Below, piece by piece: positions 1-5,676 of a stretch of 7,510 nt of DNA (the stretch's first letter is position 1; each line of letters begins with the position of its first letter). The DNA is from an uncultured Demequina sp. (lineage in GTDB: Bacteria > Actinomycetota > Actinomycetes > Actinomycetales > Demequinaceae), in contig CALALQ010000148.1 in the NCBI GenBank assembly GCA_937925595.1, positions 1-7,510 of the forward strand, given 5' to 3'. Under the pieces are notes generated by a model, which searched no databases, had not been told where the DNA came from, and saw only the letters and a list, made by a program, of their open reading frames with translations. The position numbers were made by a program, and so were the translations under genes.

Positions 1-2
1 CG

Positions 3-125
3 ACTCGACCTCCTGACCGCCAACTGGCTCTGGGCAACGTTGCCGTGGGTGCGACAGAGCAGTCGACATATCTGCCAGGGGATGCCCGGCCGGAGTACCA
101 CGTGGTCTCGTCTTCGGATGAGTAG
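3..125 (+). CDS. Possible 3' end of an unrecognised protein (partial)
   Basis: Frame 3 is open from the left edge to a TAG at 123-125 and encodes about 40 residues ending in VVSSSDE. The composition is protein-like, with mixed hydrophobic and polar residues and a hydrophilic acidic tail. I recognise no family, and frame 1 is open over the same bases. It may be the tail of a gene starting outside the window, or chance. No terminator follows it. Confidence 0.2.
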   Translation, partial: TRPPDRQLALGNVAVGATEQSTYLPGDARPEYHVVSSSDE

Positions 126-521
126 TTCTTACGTGGTGACGAGGCGGAAGAGCTGTGCGCCGGGTTGCCTGGCGCCGGACCCGCTTCCGGTCCTGGTCAG
201 CTTGCCGTCGTCGTCGTTCATCGCGGGCGCAGCCGGAGACCACTTGTCCACCTTGCGACGTCGGGGTTGCACGGAGTGGGTAGCGTTCGCGGTGAGGCGG
301 GCGGTTTGAGCTCGGAACTCCCCGGACCGTCTGCCCACCCAGGTGGGCGGCTCACCCAGACCCCGTGGGCCGCCTGCTGACCGAACTCGCGGTGGCCCTG
401 CAAGGCCCTACTCCGGCAGGGCCGCCTGCCCGGCAGCTTATCGACGGGTCGCGGCGAGGTACGCGGCATGCACAGCCTCAAGCGTGGGCTGTGAGGGATT
501 GTGCATTCCGGACGGTAACGG
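126..521. other. Gene-poor stretch with GC-rich inverted repeats
   Basis: No open frame here looks like a real protein: they are short, rich in Arg, Pro and Ser, and lack ribosome-binding sites. The stretch contains a perfect 8-bp inverted repeat, GGCCCTGC at 394-401 with GCAGGGCC at 416-423. It also has a compact GCCCACC/GGTGGGC palindrome near 335-350. Neither is followed by a T run on either strand, so I do not call them intrinsic terminators. The stretch lies downstream of the minus-strand regulator gene and may be its 3' untranslated region plus decayed sequence. Confidence 0.4.
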
Positions 522-1178
522 CTACGCAGTGAGTGCGGCGCGGATCCGATCGAGGCCGGCGGTCGCAGCCTTGATGTCGCCACTGTTCAGCGCATCGAGG
601 AGTGCGTCGTGTCCCTTCGTGAGCTCGTCGGTGCTCACATCCTCCGGGAGTTCTGCGCTCCCCAGTCGGACGAGGTACTGCGCCGACAGGATCGCTTGCC
701 GCAGCGGCTGATTATTGGACGCCTCGGTGAGCGCGTTGAACAGTTCGATGTTCGCGAGCGCAGCCTTCTTGCGGTCGTTGCTCTTGGCGGCCTTCTGGAA
801 CGCCGTGGCCTGCTGCTTTGCCGCTTTGAGGATGCGTGCCGGGACTTTCGCGCCGGTCTCGTGAATGATGCCGCGGAGAAGCGCGTCCCAGACGAGCCAG
901 TTGTCACGAACCTGCTCGGGCGAAATAATCGCGACTCGCGTGAAGCGGTTGGGTTCGGCCTCCACTACGCCGATCGAGCGGAGCCGCTGCAGGGCTTCAC
1001 GGACCGGCGTTCGCGAGATTCCCAGCTCGCGGGCAAGCGCGACATCGTTGGTGCGCTCACCTGGCTCGACCCTGCCGTTCAGGATCGAAGTCAGGAGCTC
1101 GGCGTACAGGTTCTCGCCGACCGTCATGCGCGACGTCGAGATGGAGATGTCTTTCGCGAACGATCCCGTTGAGCTCAT
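522..1178 (-). CDS. GntR-family transcriptional regulator, FCD (FadR-type) subgroup
   Basis: A 218-residue DNA-binding regulator. Residues about 20-84 form the GntR winged helix-turn-helix: the recognition region reads ALARELGISRTPVREALQRL, and the wing follows with GVVEAEPNRFTRVA. Residues about 90-215 are the all-helical ligand-binding FCD domain, which in this family senses a small metabolite and usually binds a metal through Asp and His. Here the usual His after Phe in the middle helix is Asn148, while His190 near the end is kept, so metal binding may be altered. An upstream GTG at 1257-1259 would add 27 residues but has no ribosome-binding site. I prefer the ATG at 1176-1178, which fits a leaderless promoter. 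The gene follows the MbcA-like gene by about 85 bases. No metabolic target gene is adjacent, so the effector is unknown. Confidence 0.88.
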   Translation of the reverse strand: MSSTGSFAKDISISTSRMTVGENLYAELLTSILNGRVEPGERTNDVALARELGISRTPVREALQRLRSIGVVEAEPNRFTRVAIISPEQVRDNWLVWDALLRGIIHETGAKVPARILKAAKQQATAFQKAAKSNDRKKAALANIELFNALTEASNNQPLRQAILSAQYLVRLGSAELPEDVSTDELTKGHDALLDALNSGDIKAATAGLDRIRAALTA

Positions 1179-1184
1179 GGGGCC

Positions 1185-1190
1185 AATATA
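1185..1190 (-). promoter_or_regulatory. Putative leaderless promoter -10 box of the GntR gene
   Basis: On the minus strand TATATT lies exactly six bases before the ATG at 1178. Transcription would then begin at the A of the start codon. This matches the TAnnnT -10 consensus and the leaderless genes common in actinobacteria, and it explains why no Shine-Dalgarno sequence is present. No convincing -35 box is seen at 16-18 bases. Confidence 0.45.
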
Positions 1191-1263
1191 GCGAATGCAG
1201 TCCAACCGTGATACTGGCCACCACTTGCCCAACCGGCCACCTGCACCGGGCACCTGCACGCAG

Positions 1264-1779
1264 TCATCGCCACGAGATACTGTCGAGAATCAAGGCGACT
1301 CGCTCGGGCTCTCCGCCTTGGAAGAGCCACTGGACAGGCGTCTGCTGAACACCATCGAGCTCTAGCTCTTCCTGCGGGGTCGCCATGAAACCAACCACGC
1401 TGGCGAGTGCCCAGCCGCTTGGAAACGACGCAACTACTGTGCTGATGCCGGGCACGAGAGGTCGCGCCGGCTCATCAGTGAACTGCCAGGTTGGGTAGCG
1501 CGTTGCGCCTTCTATCTGAACCGCGTGCAGTCGGCCGTCGCCGTTCATGCGGTGAAGCGTCGCAGGCCCGACCTGCAGCCTCGTCATGACCTCATCGGCG
1601 GTTAACGTCGCGTGCAGGGCTGCGCTCTTCGTTGCCTCCATCCTCTGGCCGAGTTCGCCTCGGTCGATACGTGCGTACGATGCCGTGAGCTCCTCGGCGG
1701 TCAGGCCCGATTCAGCGATCAAGAAGGCGGACTGCTCGTCAGTGAGCCCGTCGCGCTGCAGCCGTTGCGATAGGTCCAT
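1264..1779 (-). CDS. Small HTH protein resembling MbcA/Xre-type antitoxins, no partner toxin seen
   Basis: A 171-residue soluble protein. Residues 1-58 are helical and charged. Residues about 59-100 are a helix-turn-helix of the excisionase/MerR-like kind (LTADEVMTRLQVGPATLHRM), followed by a wing ending in the family-like RYPTWQF motif at 94-100. Residues about 105-168 contain LASVVGFMATPQEELELDG and WLFQGGEPERV, resembling the C-terminal toxin-binding part of actinobacterial MbcA/Xre/ParS antitoxins (partners of RES-type NAD+-degrading toxins). The family assignment is from memory of motifs. No RES toxin lies on either side: downstream is the GntR regulator and upstream a membrane protein. 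The ATG at 1779 is preceded by purine-rich GAAGGG at close spacing and by GGAGG further up. It could instead be a stand-alone transcription factor. Confidence 0.72.
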   Translation of the reverse strand: MDLSQRLQRDGLTDEQSAFLIAESGLTAEELTASYARIDRGELGQRMEATKSAALHATLTADEVMTRLQVGPATLHRMNGDGRLHAVQIEGATRYPTWQFTDEPARPLVPGISTVVASFPSGWALASVVGFMATPQEELELDGVQQTPVQWLFQGGEPERVALILDSISWR

Positions 1780-1909
1780 CGTCCCTTCGCCCTCGCCTCC
1801 ACGCTCGTCGCCGCGCGTCGTTCGCGACGGCTCGCGAGTCGTGTCCTATGTCGCCCAGCCTAACTCGCTACCTTGCAAACGCACCTGCTGGGTCGCGAGA
1901 GGTGGGTGT

Positions 1910-2509
1910 TCACCACTCAGCGGACGCAGAGGTGAGCGGGCGAGCGATCACCTTCCCCGAAATGCGATCGAGGGATAGCTCGATCTCGGTCTCGTCGTCG
2001 GCGAAGAGCAGAAGAGCAGTGGATCTGAGCGCAACTTTGAATCGCACTTCCCCGTCGTCGACGATGTCGAACGAGAACACGCCTCCGCGCCCTACGCTGC
2101 CAATCTCAGAGCCATTCCAGAAGATCCTCACGCGAGGGTTGACGGCGAACACCTCCGGGTATCCATACACCGTGACACGGCCCTCAAGAAACTCTGCTGC
2201 GCCGCCCATTTCGGCCGGAGCGGAATATCGCATTCGATCCGGTTCCGTCGACCGTCGCCCACTGCGCGTTGCGCCTATCAGGAAGAAGCCCGCAGCAGCC
2301 CCGAAGATCAGGATCGTGTCGAGGCCGCGCGCCACGCCGCGGGCGACTGTCCACCAGCCCCCCGGCCCGTCTCCCCAGCCGCCTGTGGTCAGCTGCACGA
2401 TACCGGCAACCGCAAATAAGCCACCGACGACGAACAAGAAGACCCTCACGAGGGGAGCATATCCACCCGACCTCGCCCACGCCTCGCCCCAATTCCGGGG
2501 GCGATGCAC
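1910..2509 (-). CDS. Hypothetical two-helix membrane protein with C-terminal beta-rich domain
   Basis: A 199-residue protein of no family I can name. Two hydrophobic segments, residues about 20-43 (VRVFLFVVGGLFAVAGIVQL) and 63-80 (LDTILIFGAAAGFFLIG), are joined by a Gly/Trp-rich loop. A basic stretch (RSGRRS) follows, then residues about 105-190 form alternating hydrophobic strands (VTVYGYPEVF, VRIFWNGSEIG, VFSFDIVDDGEVRFKVAL) typical of a small beta-sandwich. The basic residues after helix 2 suggest the beta domain is cytoplasmic. The start is GTG at 2507-2509, with AAGGGG about ten bases upstream. It is the first of three minus-strand genes, 130 bases before the MbcA-like gene, so a shared transcript is possible. 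Function is unknown. Confidence 0.7.
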   Translation of the reverse strand: MHRPRNWGEAWARSGGYAPLVRVFLFVVGGLFAVAGIVQLTTGGWGDGPGGWWTVARGVARGLDTILIFGAAAGFFLIGATRSGRRSTEPDRMRYSAPAEMGGAAEFLEGRVTVYGYPEVFAVNPRVRIFWNGSEIGSVGRGGVFSFDIVDDGEVRFKVALRSTALLLFADDETEIELSLDRISGKVIARPLTSASAEW

Positions 2510-2848
2510 TCGAACCGAGCCCCTTGGTAATTGATCGGGATCCCACCCCCAAGCCCGCCACCGAGACGGCTTGCCGTCGAGCTCGGGAGCTGCCGAGCTC
2601 GCGTACTGCCGAGCTGGCTAGCTAGCCAGCACGCTAGCCCGCCGCCGGGCTGGCTTGCCGCCGAGCTAGCTTCTCAGCTCGCTGGTGCCTGGGGAGCAAT
2701 AGGACCGCCGCGACCGTGTGGCTGCGCACCCGCGGCGGTGCTGGGGCGGGCACGGCCCACCCCGGGAGTGGATGTGAGGACTTGAACTACAGCCCCGGGG
2801 CGATGCCGCCTCAGCCGTACCCACCCATACCCAGAAAAGAGATACACC
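2510..2848. other. Highly structured intergenic region between divergent genes
   Basis: A 339-base stretch separates the leftward membrane protein gene from the rightward exported protein gene, so it should contain promoters for both. I find no convincing -35/-10 pair for either. Instead it holds a dense repeat cluster (2561-2697) and further strong inverted repeats: ACCGCCGCG at 2704-2712 pairs perfectly with CGCGGCGGT at 2731-2739, and GGGGCGGGC at 2743-2751 pairs with GCCCACCCC at 2755-2763 with one mismatch. GCCCCGGGGC near 2792-2801 is a perfect 10-bp palindrome. Open frames here are low-complexity and not gene-like. Confidence 0.6.
2561..2697. repeat. Cluster of palindromes and direct repeats (GCTAGC / GAGCT family)
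   Basis: The segment is built from related short words. GCTGGCTAGCTAGCCAGC at 2613-2630 is a perfect 18-bp palindrome. CGAGCTCGG at 2578-2586 pairs with CCGAGCTCG at 2593-2601 around a 6-base loop. GCTAGCCCG at 2633-2641 pairs with CGGGCTGGC at 2646-2654 with one mismatch. A 16-base word, GGCTTGCCGTCGAGCT at 2568-2583, recurs with one change at 2652-2667, and TGCCGAGCT occurs at 2591 and 2607. It could be a decayed simple repeat, a multi-copy palindromic element or a protein-binding array. Confidence 0.75.
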
Positions 2849-3964
2849 ATGTCCATCCGCGATCTTGTTTCCCGTTACCTGCGCCGCGTCGGCATCTCCG
2901 GCCTCGCCGTCGCGATCATCGCTTCCGGCCTCATCGGGAGCGAAGCACTCCTCAGTCACCAGGCTGCAAATGCTGCGCAGCAGACCATCGCCGAGTCGTG
3001 CGATGCGGCAATCGCCGACGCTGACAAGTCGCTCCCGCAACTCACCAAGGCCCTCGAGGCCGCCGGCGCCGCGCAGGCCACTGCGGCCGACGATGTCATC
3101 GCTGCGGTCGTTGCCGAGTCGCAGTCGTTCGCGGCCGCCGCGCTCTTCTCCGAGTCGTCGTACGCGGGCGGACTGGTGGCGCTGGATCAGGAGAGGCAGA
3201 ACGCGCAGCGTGTAGTCGAGGTGCTCAAGAACCCCACGTGCGAGACCCGGGGTGACGCAGCCGAGATTCTCCGTGCGATCAACCAGGCCGGCAACGCCTC
3301 TCGCGCGATCATCCCCGCAGCGAAGACGCTCAGCGAGGATGTCGCGACGTTCACGCAGAAGGAGACCGACCGCATCGCGGCAGCGAAGGCCGCCGACGAC
3401 GAGCGCCAGGCCGCCGCCGCCGCGGCGCGAGCGGCCGAAGCCGAAGCCGCGCGCATCGCAGCCGAAGAGGCAGCTGCTGCTGAGGTCGCTGCTGAGGAAG
3501 CTGCAGCCGCGGAGGTTGCGCAGCAGCAGTGGGAAGCGCCGCCGGCCTCGAACGCCGCTGAGCGGTCGGCACCGCCCGCCGCAAGTTCGGACGTTGTATG
3601 GGAGACGTGGACGGCGAATGTCGGCGGTCAGGATGCCATTGACGTATGCACCGGGGGCCTGAGCGACATCACGGAGTGGAGCGCCTACTACGCCTTCGGG
3701 CACGGCCGGTACCTCGGGCTGCATAATCATTGCGGCGGCGCTCCGAACCTCAGCCTCGGCATGGGGAACATCGTGAAGATCGACGGTGTCCGTTACAGCG
3801 TCGTGGGGTCCTACGTGATCCCGCGCCCTGACGGCCCGCACTTTTCGCAGAGCTTGACCTACTACTACACGCAGGTCGCGAACCTCGGCGGCGACGTGAA
3901 CATCCAGACGTGCTACTGGGACATCAACCAGGGCATGCGTGTCGTCGCGCTCGACCGCGTGTAG
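2849..3964 (+). CDS. Exported protein with helical stalk and C-terminal sortase-like domain
   Basis: A 371-residue secreted or membrane-anchored protein. Residues 1-42 are a signal sequence: basic start (SIRDLVSRYLRR), hydrophobic core about 14-30, and likely cleavage after AANA at 39-42. Residues 43-170 are helical and Ala-rich, with C51 and C131 possibly disulfide-bonded. Residues about 170-226 are an Ala/Glu/Arg-rich coiled coil with two near-identical blocks (AAEEAAAAEVA). A Pro/Ala/Ser linker at about 230-247 leads to residues 248-371. These resemble a sortase fold: LHNHCGG (H292, H294), a GMGNIVKIDGVRYSVVG strand pair, IQTC (C355) and MRVVAL (R364), matching the His-Cys-Arg order of sortase catalytic residues. 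C267 and C295 could pair. Sortases normally join surface proteins to peptidoglycan or to each other, but this domain is divergent and activity is inferred. The ATG has an AGAAAAGAG ribosome-binding site. Confidence 0.82.
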   Translation: MSIRDLVSRYLRRVGISGLAVAIIASGLIGSEALLSHQAANAAQQTIAESCDAAIADADKSLPQLTKALEAAGAAQATAADDVIAAVVAESQSFAAAALFSESSYAGGLVALDQERQNAQRVVEVLKNPTCETRGDAAEILRAINQAGNASRAIIPAAKTLSEDVATFTQKETDRIAAAKAADDERQAAAAAARAAEAEAARIAAEEAAAAEVAAEEAAAAEVAQQQWEAPPASNAAERSAPPAASSDVVWETWTANVGGQDAIDVCTGGLSDITEWSAYYAFGHGRYLGLHNHCGGAPNLSLGMGNIVKIDGVRYSVVGSYVIPRPDGPHFSQSLTYYYTQVANLGGDVNIQTCYWDINQGMRVVALDRV

Positions 3965-3981
3965 TCTGCCCGCCTCAACCG

Positions 3982-4020
3982 AAGACCCCGAGCCATCACG
4001 GCTCGGGGTCTTTGCTTTTG
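3982..4020 (+). terminator. Strong intrinsic terminator
   Basis: AAGACCCCGAGCC (3982-3994) pairs perfectly with GGCTCGGGGTCTT (4000-4012) around a 5-base loop, a 13-bp stem. A T-rich tail follows on the plus strand (TTTGCTTTTG). It lies 18 bases after the sortase-like gene. Read from the minus strand it also follows the metalloprotease gene, but no T run follows there, so it probably stops the plus-strand gene best. Confidence 0.9.
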
Positions 4021-4038
4021 CTTCGCACGCCACGTCGC

Positions 4039-4758
4039 TCAGGGGCGGTACGGCCGAAGATCGATGCCGCCGACGTCCTCCAGGTAGCGGAACGACGCCT
4101 GCGTATAGGAGTCGGGGCATCCACGCGGGTCGCTGAGGTAGGCGCCCTGGCCGCCAGCCAGCCACCTCGGTAGGGCGAGAGCGGTCAGCGTCAGGAACGG
4201 TGACTTGCCCACCTCGCCCGCGCGGTAGGCCGCGACCTGCACACACGAGGCGATTGCCTCGAGGGAGGGGCCTACATCGCCCGCGGCGTGGCCGAGCATC
4301 GCTCCGCCGGCCCATGATCGGTCGGCTTCGCCGAGCTTGAGTTCCTCCGGCAGGCTTCCACCGTTGGTGAGCGAGGTCATCGCGATCACGTGGGTGTACT
4401 CGTGCAGCATGACCGACCACAGGAGGTACCGGCCATCGGGACCGGTGAGACTGTCGAGCCAGTTCGCGGATACGAAGATCGCTTGTGGCGCTGCCCAGAG
4501 CACATAGGCGGCGGCATGTTTCTGCGCGCCGACCACGGGGTCGGCGAGGATGACTGGGACCACGTCGCCGCCGGGGAACGCCATGAGGAACGCCTCGGCC
4601 TCGTCCACGCTGCCGACCCAGTCGGCGTACGGCTCCGCAGCCGGCGCGGAGGCCGCGACTGCGACTCTGGGCGGGGGCGTTGGCGGTGATCCGTTCCCGA
4701 GTGTGAGTGCGAGCAGAGCACAGGCCAATGTGGCAATGGCGACTCGTCGGATGGACAT
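4039..4758 (-). CDS. Exported putative zinc metalloprotease (HEYTH motif)
   Basis: A 239-residue protein, numbered from the ATG at 4756-4758. Residues 1-35 are an export signal: SIRR, a hydrophobic core at about 6-21, then a Pro-rich stretch. The mature part carries SVMLHEYTHVI: H119, E120 and H123 form the HExxH zinc motif in which the Glu activates water for peptide-bond cleavage. E167 in SLEAIASC, 44 residues further on, is a candidate third zinc ligand as in gluzincin-type enzymes. C172 and C214 may form a disulfide. I recognise no named peptidase family, so substrate is unknown. It is the last gene of the helicase transcription unit, 34 bases after the GIY-YIG gene, and faces the exported sortase-like gene. 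TTG at 4767 and ATG at 4764 are in frame but sit too close to the ribosome-binding site. Confidence 0.75.
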   Translation of the reverse strand: MSIRRVAIATLACALLALTLGNGSPPTPPPRVAVAASAPAAEPYADWVGSVDEAEAFLMAFPGGDVVPVILADPVVGAQKHAAAYVLWAAPQAIFVSANWLDSLTGPDGRYLLWSVMLHEYTHVIAMTSLTNGGSLPEELKLGEADRSWAGGAMLGHAAGDVGPSLEAIASCVQVAAYRAGEVGKSPFLTLTALALPRWLAGGQGAYLSDPRGCPDSYTQASFRYLEDVGGIDLRPYRP

Positions 4759-4767
4759 GGGCATCAA

Positions 4768-4772
4768 CTCCT
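4768..4772 (-). promoter_or_regulatory. Shine-Dalgarno AGGAG deciding the metalloprotease start
   Basis: AGGAG on the minus strand is nine bases from the ATG at 4758 but only three from the ATG at 4764, and it directly abuts the TTG at 4767. The spacing therefore favours the 4758 start. Confidence 0.7.
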
Positions 4773-4792
4773 GAGGTGTTCGTGGTGACGAC

Positions 4793-5653
4793 TCATTGGG
4801 TGGGACCCACGGCCGCGGTGAGCGAGGAGGGCAGGCGAGGCGTGGGGCGCGGGGCGCCGGGAATGCGTTGGAGCCCTCGGTACTGCAACGCCGGGTGGCT
4901 GAAACGGGTGATCTTGTAGATGTCGTTGCCGCTGTAGTTCTGGTTCATCCAGTCGCGAAGGTCGTACCTGTAGATGAGCAGCTCGGGAGCCCGCATCTTC
5001 GATCCGGTGTGAACCTGCTTGTCTCGCTTGTCGCATTGCCACATGGCGCTCGACTGCACGAGCGGGAGGATCGAGTCGGTGAACGAGCGCTGAGACACGA
5101 CAACCGCGAAGGGATCGGCCGCACGGAACCAGGCAGAGAAGCATCCGTAGAGGAACTTGAACGGGAGCAGATCCCAGGCGAACTGCGCTTCGTGTTCATG
5201 CCAGAACTCGGTCACAGGGTCGGCACGCTCTTCGACCTGGGCGCTACCACAGCCGCAGGCGCGAGCATCGAGCACGGACTTCGCCGTCTCGAGCGCGGTT
5301 TCCAGCTCCCGGATCAACGAGCCCCTCGTCAGGACATCGGTCAAGTCCGAGAGAGCCTGCTGTATGCGCTCTTCGAGGTGACGACGGTGGTGGGATGCTT
5401 TGTGGTCGACGAACGCACGACGGATCATCGGGTCATCGACGAACCACTCGCCGCCCAGCCGCACGCTGAGGTGCCGGAACTGAGCGTGCAGATGCTTCTC
5501 GACGCTCATCGGGGCGTCCGGGATCGTCGCCACGAGCCGGAGCTTTGACACCGACCCGGTCTGGAGCGAGCGGAGCCGCTCCAAAGGATCCGTATCCGTG
5601 TAGCCGATCTTGACGGCGCGTTCGGTCGGGTTCTGGATGAGGTAGACGGTCAT
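4793..5653 (-). CDS. GIY-YIG (T5orf172-like) protein fused to a P4/D5-primase C-terminal-type domain
   Basis: A 286-residue two-domain protein. Residues 1-75 match the T5orf172/Mug113 branch of the GIY-YIG nuclease superfamily: VYLIQ stands for GIY and KIGYT for YIG, then LERLRSLQTG with the conserved Arg, E52 in VEKHLHAQF as the likely metal-binding Glu, and GGEWF at 67-71. GIY-YIG enzymes cut DNA with a divalent metal, but many members of this branch are uncharacterised. Residues about 84-135 are a helical linker ending in CGCGS. Residues about 145-271 (ADPVTEFWHEHEAQFAWDLLPF through QNYSGNDIYK to RIPG) align closely with the C-terminus of the upstream helicase, about 44% identity by hand. 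The ATG follows the helicase stop by 23 bases, with GAAAGGA 10 bases upstream, so the two are co-transcribed. Possible roles include origin nicking, flap processing or exclusion of competing DNA. Confidence 0.85.
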   Translation of the reverse strand: MTVYLIQNPTERAVKIGYTDTDPLERLRSLQTGSVSKLRLVATIPDAPMSVEKHLHAQFRHLSVRLGGEWFVDDPMIRRAFVDHKASHHRRHLEERIQQALSDLTDVLTRGSLIRELETALETAKSVLDARACGCGSAQVEERADPVTEFWHEHEAQFAWDLLPFKFLYGCFSAWFRAADPFAVVVSQRSFTDSILPLVQSSAMWQCDKRDKQVHTGSKMRAPELLIYRYDLRDWMNQNYSGNDIYKITRFSHPALQYRGLQRIPGAPRPTPRLPSSLTAAVGPTQ

Positions 5654-5676
5654 CGAGACTGAGTCCTTTCAGGAGA

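Noticed and set aside
129..338. 69-codon minus-strand open frame
   Set aside because: It has low complexity, no ribosome-binding site and no recognisable similarity. It could be a gene remnant but cannot be supported.
394..423. Perfect 8-bp inverted repeat as terminator of the GntR gene
   Set aside because: There is no T run on either strand and it lies about 100 bases past the stop codon.
609..1172. 187-codon open frame on the plus strand
   Set aside because: It is antisense to the GntR gene, whose HTH is unmistakable.
1822..1898. Three TCGCGA palindromes upstream of the MbcA-like gene, two spaced by 10 bases, as an operator
   Set aside because: The same hexamer appears repeatedly inside coding sequence in this GC-rich window, so the cluster is only weak evidence.
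2763..2800. tRNA-like minus-strand sequence (TGTAGTTCAAG)
   Set aside because: It resembles a D-arm or T-arm, but no matching D-stem, anticodon arm, T-arm or acceptor pairing could be laid out around it, so no tRNA or attachment site is claimed.
2666..4420. Very long open frame on the minus strand (584 codons)
   Set aside because: It runs antisense to the exported sortase-like gene and overlaps the metalloprotease gene in another frame. It has an Arg/Gly/Leu-rich translation without domains, as expected from GC-rich codon shadowing.
4700..4758. Lipoprotein signal in the metalloprotease (TLAC near residue 13)
   Set aside because: The Cys lies inside the hydrophobic core and the -3 position is Thr rather than Leu, so it does not fit a lipobox.
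4796..5548. 250-codon open frame on the plus strand
   Set aside because: It is antisense to the GIY-YIG gene, which is supported by motifs and homology to the helicase tail.
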